64,000 nucleotides of DNA, taken from Collinsella aerofaciens (GTDB taxonomy: Bacteria > Actinomycetota > Coriobacteriia > Coriobacteriales > Coriobacteriaceae). The translations under genes and the position numbers were made by a program. Below are positions 41,526 through 51,928 of the stretch, piece after piece (position 1 is the first letter of the stretch; each line of letters begins with the position of its first letter). Under the pieces are notes generated by a model. The model saw nothing but the letters and a program-made list of their open reading frames with translations. It did not search any database and was not told the DNA's origin. The stretch is taken from the NCBI RefSeq assembly GCF_015548375.1, contig NZ_JADMWW010000006.1, positions 1 through 64,000 on the forward strand, in the 5' to 3' direction.

Positions 41526-42830
41526 ATGGATAACCTTGCCAAACCCACAAACCGCGCGCTGTTTTTGGTCAGCGTTGCTGTGACCGGTGCACTCGCGGGT
41601 GCTGCAGTCTGGCTATTCTTCTTTGCGATGGAGCACGGCATCGACTATCTATGGACTGAGATCCCGCACGCACTGGGCGTCGCTTCGCCCGAGCTCGCCA
41701 GCGGCCCGTTTGGCTTTTTGCCGTACCCGTTTTTCGTTTGCCTGTTGGGCGGCTTGGTGATTGGCCTATACGAAAAGATGACGGGCATCAAGACCGATGA
41801 CCTCAACCAGGTGATGGCAAAGGTTAAGCAAGACGGGCGCTACCCGTACGACAACCTGGGCAAGCTTTCGCTCGCGGCATTGCTGCCGCTGCTGTTTGGT
41901 GGAAGTATTGGACCGGAGGCCGGCCTGACCGGCGTCATCGCGGGTCTGTGCAGCTGGGTCGGCGATCGCATGCGTCGCTTTGGCGCCGAGTTTAGGGAGC
42001 TCACGCTGCTGGGCACCCAGGCTGCTCTGACGGCGCTCTTTACCGCGCCCGTGTTTGGCTTTGTGGCGCCGCTTGCCGGAAGTGCTGACGGCCAGGGTGC
42101 CGGCGATGGTGAGGATTCCGAATCCGGTGAGATCACCATCAGGCTGCCCAAGGCGCAAAAGACCGTGGTTTACGGCATCGCGATTGCTGGCGGCCTGGGC
42201 ACCTACCTGCTGCTCGGCCAGCTCATGGGCGGCGGCATGGGTATGCCGAGGTTCGAGGCTGCCGTGGTGGGCAATCTGGAGCTTATCTGGCTCATCCCTC
42301 TGTCGCTGATCGGAACAATCTGCGGCTGGCTGTACTTTGTCTCTGAGCACGCGAGCGAAGCGCTTGCTCATGCAATAGGGGCGCGCCCTGTCGTCAAAGC
42401 CATGCTGGCCGGTCTGGCGCTCGCCATCTGCGGCACGGTCCTGCCCTACACCATGTTTGCCGGCGAGACCCAGGCCGACGTGCTCATGGAGACCTATCTG
42501 ACCATCCCCGCCGGCGTGCTTATCGCGACCGGTCTTGTTAAGGCCATGCTGACGCCCGCCCTCATCAACCTTGGTTGGCGCGGCGGTCACTTCTTCCCGG
42601 TTATCTTCTCGGGTGTGAGCCTGGGCTATGGCCTTGCTATCCTCACCGGCGCCGATCCGGTCTTTTGCGTCGCCGTCTGCACGGCATCGACGATGGGCGC
42701 CGTCATGCGCCAGCCGGTCATGGTCGTGGGCCTGCTGCTCATGTGCTTCCCACTCAAGGGTATCGTCTGCATGATCATCGCCGCCGTTATCGCCGCCGGC
42801 ATTCCGCTGCCCAAGCCGCTGCGCAAGTAG
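41526..42830 (+). CDS. ClC-family chloride channel/transporter
   Basis: 434 residues, GGGAGGA upstream. About ten membrane helices; the first chloride-binding loop is GGSIGPEAG (125-133), where classical ClC has GREGP, and the second region has GWRGGHFFPVIFSG. The external gating glutamate position is shifted (Glu131 after GP), which is common in this bacterial branch and makes the channel/exchanger mode unclear. No fluoride riboswitch is seen upstream, so a fluoride-exporter role is not supported. No CBS domain follows. It ends 36 bp before the EFR1 gene. Confidence 0.85.
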   Translation: MDNLAKPTNRALFLVSVAVTGALAGAAVWLFFFAMEHGIDYLWTEIPHALGVASPELASGPFGFLPYPFFVCLLGGLVIGLYEKMTGIKTDDLNQVMAKVKQDGRYPYDNLGKLSLAALLPLLFGGSIGPEAGLTGVIAGLCSWVGDRMRRFGAEFRELTLLGTQAALTALFTAPVFGFVAPLAGSADGQGAGDGEDSESGEITIRLPKAQKTVVYGIAIAGGLGTYLLLGQLMGGGMGMPRFEAAVVGNLELIWLIPLSLIGTICGWLYFVSEHASEALAHAIGARPVVKAMLAGLALAICGTVLPYTMFAGETQADVLMETYLTIPAGVLIATGLVKAMLTPALINLGWRGGHFFPVIFSGVSLGYGLAILTGADPVFCVAVCTASTMGAVMRQPVMVVGLLLMCFPLKGIVCMIIAAVIAAGIPLPKPLRK

Positions 42831-42865
42831 CGCGGTTTTTCACGAGTCAATTCCAGGGGTACGAG

Positions 42866-43657
42866 ATGATCCTGTACTTTAGCGCGACAGGGAACAGCGA
42901 GCATGTGGCGCGTCGCATTGCAGCGGCGACAAGCGACAAAGTTATGTCGATTGAGCGCTTTGATGCCGAGATCCTTCACCTTGCTGTGATGGAAGGCCCC
43001 TGTCGGCTGGGGTTTGTCGCCCCGGTATACGCCTGGGGCTTGCCGACGCCAATGATCGAGTTTTTGAAGACTGTCGACCTATCGGTTGCTGCCGGCACAA
43101 AGGGCGGCGAGCGCCCCTATACGTTCTATGTCTCGACATATGGTTCGACGACCGGGCAATCGGCCAAGTTCGCCCGCGATCTGCTACACGAGCGTGGGCT
43201 CGAGTTAGATGCGGCGATGAGCGTCAAGATGCCCGATACCTGGACGCCTGTTTTCGACCTGTCTGACCCTCAAAAGGTTGAGGGTATCAATAGAGCTGCC
43301 GAGGCGCAAATTGATGCCGTGATCGAGGCGGTGCGGGCACGCCGCACGGGCAACATGATGCGCCATCGCGTGCCTCTGTTTGCATCGTGCGCGTATCACG
43401 CAATTGGGCTGCCGCGCATGCAACAGACGAGCAAGTTTGCCGTCGATGCCGATCGCTGCATCGGCTGCGGCCTGTGTGCCAAGCGCTGCCCCATGGCGGC
43501 GATTGAGATGCGCGACGGCCTTCCCGTCTGGACAAAGCCGGAGTGCGCAGCCTGCCTTCGTTGCCTGCATTGTTGTCCCAAATTTGCCATCTCGCACGGT
43601 GAGCGCACGGCATCCCACGGTCAGTACAGGCATCCCAAGCCAGGTGTGAGGATGTAG
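42866..43657 (+). CDS. EFR1 family ferrodoxin: flavodoxin domain plus two 4Fe-4S clusters
   Basis: 263 residues from ATG 42866 (AGGGG upstream). The N-terminal flavodoxin half opens MILYFSATGNSEHVARRI (FMN phosphate loop) and has APVYAWGLPTPM and STYGSTTGQS. The C-terminal part carries two ferredoxin motifs, CIGCGLCAKRCP and CAACLRCLHCCP, joined through MAAIEMRDGL. EFR1-type proteins are thought to move electrons between a flavin and low-potential iron-sulfur partners in anaerobes; the partner is not known. Single gene after the ClC gene. Confidence 0.9.
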   Translation: MILYFSATGNSEHVARRIAAATSDKVMSIERFDAEILHLAVMEGPCRLGFVAPVYAWGLPTPMIEFLKTVDLSVAAGTKGGERPYTFYVSTYGSTTGQSAKFARDLLHERGLELDAAMSVKMPDTWTPVFDLSDPQKVEGINRAAEAQIDAVIEAVRARRTGNMMRHRVPLFASCAYHAIGLPRMQQTSKFAVDADRCIGCGLCAKRCPMAAIEMRDGLPVWTKPECAACLRCLHCCPKFAISHGERTASHGQYRHPKPGVRM

Positions 43658-43672
43658 CGGCTGCTGGCCGCG

Positions 43673-44548
43673 CTACTTCCAAACTGCGAGCGCGGCGGTG
43701 CCCAGTACGATGAGGGCGAGACCGATGACGCTGTGTCGTGAGAGTTTTTCGTTGAATGTCAGGCGCGCAAATAGTACTGATACGACAATCGATAGTTTGT
43801 CGATCTGCACCACGACGCTCACCTGGCCTGTGGCGATGGCGTAGTAATAGAGCAGCCACGATGCTCCGGTCGCGATGCCCGATGTTGCGAGAAATGTGAG
43901 TTCGCGCCGGTCAGCGTGCGCGACCTGATCCAGTTTTCCCTTGGCTGCCACGATCGCCCATGCCATAACCAGTACCACGCAGGTGCGGATTGCCGTGGCC
44001 AGGTTTGACTCGACGCCTTCGATGCCAACCTTGGCAAGGATGGACGTGAGCGCCGCGAACACGGCAGCGCCGAGGGCGTAAGCGAGCCAGGTCCGGTCTT
44101 GCTGCTGCTCGGGTCCGGCAGACTGCTTCTTCTCGATCATTAAAAACGTGCCGAGGGTGATGACAGCGGTTCCCACGAGCTTAACCGCAAGGTTGCTCGT
44201 CTCGCCAAAAAGCACGATGGCGATCAGTGCGGCGAGTACGGTGCTCATCTTGTCGACCGGTACGACCTTATTGACGTCTCCGATGCCCAGCGCCTTAAAG
44301 TAACAGATCCACGAAGCGCCGGTAGCGAGTCCCGAGAGGACGAGAAAGAGCCAAGATCTGGGTTCGATGCTGCCGATGGTTCCAATGGATCCAGAAATGC
44401 CCGCCATTGCCCAGGCGAAAACGAGCACCACGCAGGTGCGAATGGCCGTCGCGACATCGGAGTCGGTCTGCTTGATGCCGCATTTGGCCAGGACAGATGT
44501 GACGCCGGCAAAGAAAGCCGACACAAATGCTGCTGCGACCCACGACAC
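43673..44548 (-). CDS. EamA/DMT-family exporter
   Basis: 291 residues from GTG 44548, ten bases after GGAGG. Ten membrane helices in two EamA repeats; the repeats resemble each other (TSVLAKCGIKQTDSDVATAI and TSILAKVGIEGVESNLATAI), including RTCVVLV, so the internal duplication is unusually well preserved. Acts in the membrane, probably exporting amino acids or other small metabolites; substrate unknown. Convergent with the EFR1 gene. Confidence 0.88.
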   Translation of the reverse strand: MSWVAAAFVSAFFAGVTSVLAKCGIKQTDSDVATAIRTCVVLVFAWAMAGISGSIGTIGSIEPRSWLFLVLSGLATGASWICYFKALGIGDVNKVVPVDKMSTVLAALIAIVLFGETSNLAVKLVGTAVITLGTFLMIEKKQSAGPEQQQDRTWLAYALGAAVFAALTSILAKVGIEGVESNLATAIRTCVVLVMAWAIVAAKGKLDQVAHADRRELTFLATSGIATGASWLLYYYAIATGQVSVVVQIDKLSIVVSVLFARLTFNEKLSRHSVIGLALIVLGTAALAVWK

Positions 44549-44616
44549 GGGTTGAGCGCCTCCTCAAAAAAGACCACGCCAGATCTATGGCGCATGTCCA
44601 ATGATACCGCGCTTGC

Positions 44617-45324
44617 CTATAGGTTGCGTGCCCAGTAGACCTTGGTGCTGATGGCGCAGCTGACAGCGCCAAGGACGACCGTTGCCAGCGCGGCAATTCC
44701 TGCGCACAGGAAGCCAAGAACGGAAGGATCGGGATTCGCCCCGGCAATCATCGACATGAGATGGTTGCTGATGGGGTTGAATGAGTTTAGCGTGACCATG
44801 ATAAGGCACATGTATAGGGCGTATAGACCAACGGATAGGCGTTGCGCCTTCATGTGTTCAAATCGAAAGAACAGAGGCAGTACCAAAAACACCGCCATGA
44901 GGGAGAAAAGCATCGATATTGCCGAGGCGATTGCGGTCTCAAAGACGGTCTCTCCCGTGGAGGGGATACCCACGCTGTTTAAGATCGGGATGGCGACGAT
45001 ACTCAACAGCACGGCCGCGCACGTCATGATGACCGAGAAAATAGTGATGCACAGGTAGCGTGCGCTGACGATGTCTTTGCGTGAGATGGGCAGCGTTGCC
45101 CGATAGCGCTCCCATCCGTTTTGGTTGTCGAGCCCGGCCAGCGACGTCATGGCCATGATAGGCGACATGGCACTGATCGCGAAGGCGCCGGCGGCGCTCA
45201 TATCGGAATCACCATTCGATGCCCTGACGGCGGTCAGCACGACGAAGATGAACAGGCCGACACCTGCGATGCTCGGGACGAGCGTGCGAACGATGGCAAG
45301 CTCGGACATAATGGCGCGTTTCAT
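44617..45324 (-). CDS. ABC-2 type permease
   Basis: 235 residues with six hydrophobic segments. It begins MKRAIMSELAIVRTLV, and GWERYRATLPISRKDIVSARYL after the second helix is the ABC2_membrane family signature. Its start overlaps the ATPase stop by four bases. With that ATPase and the GntR repressor upstream it forms a YtrA-like operon, usually for cell-envelope stress or peptide-antibiotic export. Confidence 0.88.
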   Translation of the reverse strand: MKRAIMSELAIVRTLVPSIAGVGLFIFVVLTAVRASNGDSDMSAAGAFAISAMSPIMAMTSLAGLDNQNGWERYRATLPISRKDIVSARYLCITIFSVIMTCAAVLLSIVAIPILNSVGIPSTGETVFETAIASAISMLFSLMAVFLVLPLFFRFEHMKAQRLSVGLYALYMCLIMVTLNSFNPISNHLMSMIAGANPDPSVLGFLCAGIAALATVVLGAVSCAISTKVYWARNL

Positions 45325-46202
45325 TTCAAAGCCCCTTTCAGCATGAAGCGAAGATAGTCATCAATGGTTGCCCGATCGCAGGGAATCTCGGGGAAGGCCT
45401 CGAGCACTTCGCGGTGGTTGGACACGAGCACGTCCACGCTGTAGGCGTGGCGGGCGGCGCGGGTGCCTTCGACGCAAGCCATGAGCTCGGCGGCCTGTGC
45501 CTGGGTGCAGTGGGCGATGCCGGCGCGGTCGGTAATGTCCTCGCGTGGCAGGTCAAACACAATCGAGCCGTTATCGATGCAGATGACGCGGTCGGCAGCA
45601 CGATCGAGATCAGACGTAATGTGGCTCGAGAGCAGCACGCTGCGCTGGCCGTCGGCGACAAAGGCGAGCAGCTCATCGAGCAGTTCCTCGCGTGCCATGG
45701 GATCGAGGCCCGCGGTGGCTTCGTCCAAAACGAGCAGCTTGGCATTGTGGCTGAGTGCACAGGCAAGCTGCAGTTTCATGCCCATGCCGCGGGAGAGGCC
45801 CTTGACCTTTGTCTTGGGATCGAGGCCAAATCGGTTGATGAATCCGGCGAACGTTTCGCGGTCCCACGTGGGGTACGCCGGGCCTACGAGCGACTCGACC
45901 TGGCCCACCTTGAGCGTGGAGGGGAAGGGGCACGTGTCCAGGACAAGACCGACGCGGGAGCGTAGATGGCGCTGCGTTTCATCGGGCGCGTCGGCGCCAC
46001 AGCGCTGCCCAAACAGGCGTACCTCGCCGGCATCGAGCTTGATAAGCCCGAGCGCGGCGCGAATGGTCGTTGTCTTGCCGGCACCGTTAGCGCCCACAAA
46101 GCCAACAATCTGGCCGGGCTCCACGGCGAGCGTGACATCACGCAGCGAAAAACGGTCGCTCACGCGGCGTGAGACACCTTTGAGTTCTAACAAGTTTTGC
46201 AT
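45321..46202 (-). CDS. ABC transporter ATP-binding protein
   Basis: 293 residues from ATG 46202 (AAAGG upstream; the longer open frame passes through the GntR gene). Walker A GANGAGKTTTI, a signature region with GLSRGMGMKLQLACAL (SRGM in place of SGGQ) and Walker B LLVLDEATAGLDP, followed by LSSHITSDLDRAADRV. The modified signature is typical of the YtrB-like group. Middle gene of the GntR-ATPase-permease operon. Confidence 0.92.
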   Translation of the reverse strand: MQNLLELKGVSRRVSDRFSLRDVTLAVEPGQIVGFVGANGAGKTTTIRAALGLIKLDAGEVRLFGQRCGADAPDETQRHLRSRVGLVLDTCPFPSTLKVGQVESLVGPAYPTWDRETFAGFINRFGLDPKTKVKGLSRGMGMKLQLACALSHNAKLLVLDEATAGLDPMAREELLDELLAFVADGQRSVLLSSHITSDLDRAADRVICIDNGSIVFDLPREDITDRAGIAHCTQAQAAELMACVEGTRAARHAYSVDVLVSNHREVLEAFPEIPCDRATIDDYLRFMLKGALK

Positions 46203-46225
46203 GGTATAGCCTTTCTTGCAGATGG

Positions 46226-46606
46226 CTACTGCATGGTTTCGGGGGCTACCAGGTCGAGCATCTCGTGCAGTTTGTCGCGCGTGACGCCCAGGGCTTCGGC
46301 TTGTTCTGCCGCCTGCGTAAGCAGCTCTTCGATATGGCAGAGCTGGTTTTCGCGCAAGAGCTCTTGGTTGCCCTCGGCGACAAAACAGCCCTTGCCCTGC
46401 ACGGTGCAGATAAACCCGAGCTGCTCCAGATCGGCGTAGGCGCGCTTGGTGGTGATGACGCTCACGCCCAGGTCGCTCGCGAGTGCGCGGATGCTGGGGA
46501 GTTTGGCTCCCGCGGCGAGCGTGCCCGAAAGGATTTGAGCTTTGACCTGCGAGGATATCTGCTCGTAGATGGGCTTGTCGCTCGAATTGGATAGGATAAT
46601 GTCCAC
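46226..46606 (-). CDS. GntR-family (YtrA subfamily) repressor
   Basis: 126 residues. Winged helix with PIYEQISSQVKAQILSG, KLPSIRALASDLGVSVITTK and RAYADLEQLGFI, then a short helical tail as in YtrA, too small to bind a large ligand. First gene of the operon with the ATPase and permease. An inverted repeat GTGTATATA...TATATACAC stands in the promoter region, so the operon is probably autoregulated. Confidence 0.92.
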   Translation of the reverse strand: MDIILSNSSDKPIYEQISSQVKAQILSGTLAAGAKLPSIRALASDLGVSVITTKRAYADLEQLGFICTVQGKGCFVAEGNQELLRENQLCHIEELLTQAAEQAEALGVTRDKLHEMLDLVAPETMQ

Positions 46607-46633
46607 AGCGGCTCCTTAGCTGTTGGGCTACAC

Positions 46634-46667
46634 GTGTATATAACCGGTAAGCACAGTATATATACAC
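46634..46667 (-). promoter_or_regulatory. inverted-repeat operator of the GntR operon
   Basis: GTGTATATA (46634-46642) and TATATACAC (46659-46667) are perfect reverse complements, 16 bp apart, 28 bp before the GntR start. This fits a YtrA-type operator overlapping an AT-rich promoter. Confidence 0.65.
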
Positions 46668-46821
46668 TATGCACAGTTATGCAAGAGGCAAATGCTGATT
46701 GGGCCAGCTACCCAGGCCCCAACTGATGAATTTGTCCTGATAGGCGCTCTAGAGCGAGGTTTCGCGGCTACAATAATGCGGTTACAACGACGTAATGCAC
46801 TCAATGCAAGAAAGGATCCGC

Positions 46822-48435
<1,614 letters not shown>

Positions 48436-48535
48436 CGCATCGGTGCGGTGGCCCTGCGGGGCTGCCGCGCCGTTTGCTTGCCTTATGCCGTGTGAGCGGC
48501 TATTATACTCACCGTCGTCTCAAGACCGGGGCGTC

Positions 48536-48585
48536 CGAGCAGTTCGGGTCCGATATCCTGCTCGTTAAACCTAAAACCAAAGGAG
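48536..48585 (+). promoter_or_regulatory. preQ1-I riboswitch candidate
   Basis: A TATTATACT promoter element near 48511 starts a leader in which CGAGCAG (48536-48542) pairs with CTGCTCG (48558-48564), closing a 15-nt loop that starts TTC, followed by the A-rich tail TTAAACCTAAAACC and then AAAGGAG. In preQ1-I riboswitches the loop pairs with the tail next to the ribosome site; here GGT of the loop can pair with ACC of the tail, in place of the usual UAG/CUA. Control would be at translation of the queuosine-precursor transporter. Structure is seen; ligand inferred from class and gene. Confidence 0.62.
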
Positions 48586-48591
48586 TACATA

Positions 48592-49314
48592 ATGATCAAG
48601 AAGGTCATGGAGGACTACAAGGTCCTGTTGCGGAGCATTCCCGCGGCAACGGTTTCGCTGTTTTTCGTGAGCGTCATCATGATGAACCTGCTGGCCAACA
48701 AAGAGCTCATCAGCCTGCCGTATCTGGCGCTCGACTGTGGCTTTGTGGTGAGCTGGGTTTCGTTTTTGTGCCAGGACATGATCTGCAAGCGCTTTGGCGC
48801 CAAGGCATCCATCAAAATCTCTATCCTCGCGCTGCTGGTCAACCTGGCCGTGAGTCTGTGCTTTTGGGCATGCTCGCTCACGCCCGGCATGTGGGGCGCC
48901 TACTACGACACGGGCATGATCGAGGTCAACACTGCCCTTAACGCCACCATCGGCGGCACTTGGTACGTGGTGCTGGGCTCTTCGCTGGCAATGCTCGTTT
49001 CTGCCGTGGTTAACTCCACGCTCAACCAGTCGCTCGGCCGCATGCTCAAAAAGAATAATTTTGCGAGCTTTGCCTTTCGCTCCTATGTGTCCACGGGCAT
49101 TGGCCAGTTTATCGACAACTTGGTCTTTGCCATTGTGGTGAGCCACACGTTCTTTGGTTGGACCTGGGTGCAGGTCCTTATGTGCTCGCTGACCGGTGCT
49201 GTTGCCGAGCTGCTGTGCGAGGTCTTCTTGAGCCCCGTGGGCTACAAGGTCGTGCGCGGCTGGGAGCGCGAGAATGTGGGCTCCGAGTACCTCGAGCGTC
49301 ACGCAACCGCCTAA
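48592..49314 (+). CDS. queuosine precursor transporter (VUT/QPTR family)
   Basis: 240 residues, six membrane helices, AAAGGAG upstream. The family motif STGIGQFIDNLVFAIV at about 163-178 and GAVAELLCEVFLSPVGYKV near the end identify the QPTR/YhhQ group, which imports preQ0/preQ1 or queuine for tRNA modification. The 5' leader looks like a preQ1-I riboswitch, supporting the assignment. Followed closely by the SDR gene (10 bp), so the two may be one transcript, though no link of the SDR to queuosine is known. Confidence 0.88.
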   Translation: MIKKVMEDYKVLLRSIPAATVSLFFVSVIMMNLLANKELISLPYLALDCGFVVSWVSFLCQDMICKRFGAKASIKISILALLVNLAVSLCFWACSLTPGMWGAYYDTGMIEVNTALNATIGGTWYVVLGSSLAMLVSAVVNSTLNQSLGRMLKKNNFASFAFRSYVSTGIGQFIDNLVFAIVVSHTFFGWTWVQVLMCSLTGAVAELLCEVFLSPVGYKVVRGWERENVGSEYLERHATA

Positions 49315-49323
49315 GGAGCAAGT

Positions 49324-50004
49324 ATGCGGGTTTTGATCACGGGCGCTTCGGGCGGTATCGGAGCCGCGTGCGTGCAGCGCTTTTTGGATGAGGGCCACGA
49401 GGTCGTGGGCTTTGATCTGCTGTCGCCGGCGATCGAACACGAGCGCTACCGCCATCTGATCGTTGATGTCCGCGAGCCGGACTCGTTTCCAAGCGACCTT
49501 GAGCCCCAGGTGATCGTGAACGTTGCCGGTACGCAGGATTCGGCCGACGACATCGCCGCCAACCTGTATGGCACCATCAACGTGACCGAGCGCTACGCCT
49601 TTGCGGGGGAGGGGCTTGCTGCCAAGCCGGCATCGGCTATCAAATCCGTGGTCAATGTGGGGTCGGCGAGCGGGCATACGGGATCGGAGTTTCCCGACTA
49701 TGCCGCCAGCAAGGGCGGCGTTATCGCCTACACCAAGAACCTTGCAAACCGTCTGGCGCCGCAGGCTATCGCCAACAGTGTGGACCCGGGTGGCGTTATC
49801 ACGCCGCTCAACCGTTGCGTGATGGAAGACGAACACCTGTGGAACCAGATTATGGAGCTCACGCCGCTTAAACGCTGGGCTACCGCCCAAGAGATCGCCG
49901 AGTGGATCTACTTTGTGGGCGTGACCAACCGGTTTATGACCGGACAGAGTCTGTTGATCGATGGCGGCGAGGCCGGCCGCACACAATTTATTTGGCCCGA
50001 ATAG
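49324..50004 (+). CDS. SDR family oxidoreductase
   Basis: 226 residues. Rossmann fold with GASGGIGAAC, NVAGTQ, Ser/Tyr/Lys catalytic residues in NVGSASG and YAASKGG, and a C-terminal TGQSLLIDGGEA. NAD(P)-dependent dehydrogenase of a small-molecule alcohol or ketone; substrate not evident. Ten bp after the queuosine transporter gene and ended by a strong terminator. Confidence 0.9.
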   Translation: MRVLITGASGGIGAACVQRFLDEGHEVVGFDLLSPAIEHERYRHLIVDVREPDSFPSDLEPQVIVNVAGTQDSADDIAANLYGTINVTERYAFAGEGLAAKPASAIKSVVNVGSASGHTGSEFPDYAASKGGVIAYTKNLANRLAPQAIANSVDPGGVITPLNRCVMEDEHLWNQIMELTPLKRWATAQEIAEWIYFVGVTNRFMTGQSLLIDGGEAGRTQFIWPE

Positions 50005-50005
50005 G

Positions 50006-50043
50006 AAACGCGCCCGATGGAAAGCCGTCGGGCGCGTTTTTGA
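50006..50043 (+). terminator. intrinsic terminator
   Basis: AAACGCGCCCGA / TCGGGCGCGTTT stem with T-run, directly at the SDR stop codon. Also suited to end the leftward ung transcript. Confidence 0.9.
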
Positions 50044-50054
50044 TGTATCGATTT

Positions 50055-50780
50055 TTAGCCGAGGCAAGTCCAGTCGACGGGGGTCGAGCCGTGCTGTTCG
50101 AGTAGCCGATTGGCAGCAGAGAAGGGGCGCGACCCCATAAAGGCGGGGAGTTCTGCCGTGGCACGGTTGGCCGAAAGCGGCGAGGGGTGCGTGGATGCCA
50201 GGCAGAACTTGCCGGTTGCCTTGCCCGCGCCGGTCGCGGCGAGCTTACCATCGACCATCTGCTGGGCAAAGCGGCCCCATGCCAAAAAGACGACCGGTTG
50301 GGGCAGCTGACAGCAGCGTTCGATAATGTAGTCGGTGAGCGTGCTCCAGCCCAGTTTGGCGTGCGAGTTCGCGGCATGCTCGCGCACGGTGAGCGTAGTG
50401 TTGAGGAGCAGGACGCCCTGTTGTGCCCAGGGGGTCAGGTCTCCCGTGGCGGGAATGGGGCAGCCCAGATCGGCTTTGAGTTCCTTATAGATGTTGCGCA
50501 GACTCGGCGGCAACTTGGTTTGCGTCGCGGGGACCGAGAACGACAACCCCATGGCCTGGTTGGGTCCGTGATAAGGGTCTTGACCCAAGATGACAACTTT
50601 GACCTGGTCGGCCGGCGTGTAGGCGAGGGCATTGAGGATGTCGTCTTGTGCCGGGTAGATGGTTTGCTTGGCACGCAAAAGGGCGATGCGCTCGAGCAGC
50701 CGGTTCGTAGTTTCACGTACCGGCCGCGGCGCATCGCCCAACCAAGTTGCTATGTTGCGGTCGCGGGTTGCGGTGTCCAT
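50055..50780 (-). CDS. ung: uracil-DNA glycosylase, family 1
   Basis: 241 residues. Water-activating loop GQDPYHGP (Asp68, His71), [13 protein letters not shown] and the minor-groove loop STHPSPLSA, all standard for UNG. It removes uracil from DNA in base-excision repair. Length fits the family. Single gene, convergent with the SDR gene. Confidence 0.95.
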   Translation of the reverse strand: MDTATRDRNIATWLGDAPRPVRETTNRLLERIALLRAKQTIYPAQDDILNALAYTPADQVKVVILGQDPYHGPNQAMGLSFSVPATQTKLPPSLRNIYKELKADLGCPIPATGDLTPWAQQGVLLLNTTLTVREHAANSHAKLGWSTLTDYIIERCCQLPQPVVFLAWGRFAQQMVDGKLAATGAGKATGKFCLASTHPSPLSANRATAELPAFMGSRPFSAANRLLEQHGSTPVDWTCLG

Positions 50781-50867
50781 GGGGCTCCTTTATGGCAGAT
50801 GCTCTGTTGACATCTATTGTAAAGGCGTCTGGAGATCTTTATGCCGCGGCTGCATAAGGAGTGGGGT

Positions 50868-51770
50868 CTACGAGACGTGCTCGGGCGCTCCTGCCATGCG
50901 GGCCTGTCCATGTGCACGAAGGCGCGGAAGCTCGACGGTTGCCGCCATGACGCCGGTGAGGATGAGGGCGGCGCCAAAGAAGGCGATGGGACTCAGGACC
51001 TCGCCGACCAGGAAGAACGAGAAGACGGCGGAGCAGACCGGCTCGAGCGAGAAGGCGAAGCCGGTAGTCTCGGCGGGCACGTGGGGCTGCACGAGCGTCT
51101 GGGTGATAAAGCCGTAGGCAGAGCAGATGAGTGCGAGGGCAACGACGACCACGATCTCGCTGGGCGTACTGGGAAGCGTGAAGCCGCCAAAGGTGAATGC
51201 GGCGATGCCCGAGAACAAGCCGCCAAAGCCCAGCTGCCAAACGCCCAGAGCAAGCGGATCGACTTCTTCGACAAACCGCTTGGCGACAATGATGTGTCCA
51301 GCGTAGATAAAGGCGGAGAGCAGCATGATGAGCGCGCCCGGGTTCAGGCTGGTAAAGTCGGCGCCCGAGAGCAGCAGCATGCCGCAGGTGACGATGGCCG
51401 TGCCGATGAGCACCTTGCGCTCGGGGGCGCGACGCAGCAGGGCGGCGTTGGCAAACGGCACGATCACGACCGTCAGGCTCTGCAAAAAGCCGGCGGTGGA
51501 GGCGGAGGTGAGGCTGGAGCCCAGGCACATGCAGGTGAGCTCGGTTGCCATAATGGCGCCGATGATGGCGGCGCGGACCATAAGGTTACGGTTGATGCGC
51601 AACGCGTGCTTGTGGAAGAGCAGCAGGCAAGCCGCAAAGGCGATGATGCAGCGCAGCGCGACGATGCTCGTGGCGTTCATGCTGTCCATGCCGATCTTCA
51701 TAAGGGGATACGAAAAGCCCCATGCGACGGGAACGGAAAATGAGAGCGCGATTGCTTTTTTGCGATCCAT
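50868..51770 (-). CDS. EamA/DMT-family exporter
   Basis: 300 residues, ten membrane helices in two EamA halves (GFSYPLMKIGMDSMN, TELTCMCLGSSLTSAS in the first; SPTEIV-like loop and FITQTLVQPHVPAET in the second). Metabolite exporter of unknown substrate. Divergent from the LysR regulator at 51929 with 158 bp between them, the usual arrangement of a LysR-controlled exporter. Confidence 0.88.
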   Translation of the reverse strand: MDRKKAIALSFSVPVAWGFSYPLMKIGMDSMNATSIVALRCIIAFAACLLLFHKHALRINRNLMVRAAIIGAIMATELTCMCLGSSLTSASTAGFLQSLTVVIVPFANAALLRRAPERKVLIGTAIVTCGMLLLSGADFTSLNPGALIMLLSAFIYAGHIIVAKRFVEEVDPLALGVWQLGFGGLFSGIAAFTFGGFTLPSTPSEIVVVVALALICSAYGFITQTLVQPHVPAETTGFAFSLEPVCSAVFSFFLVGEVLSPIAFFGAALILTGVMAATVELPRLRAHGQARMAGAPEHVS

Positions 51771-51928
51771 GGGACTCCTTTTGTTACAGAACGGTTTCGC
51801 AAAAAGGATTCTGCTCCCAGATGTGGATGTAGTAAAGCGAATGTATCTTCAGTATGATTAAGAAATGCTAATGTTGACAGAAAAAGCCCTGGCAAAACGT
51901 TTTACGGCAACATCGATGGGGAGGCACG

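Noticed and set aside
48571-50067. 498-codon leftward open frame opposite the queuosine transporter and SDR genes
   Set aside because: It spans two well-supported genes and an intergenic gap; an antisense artefact.
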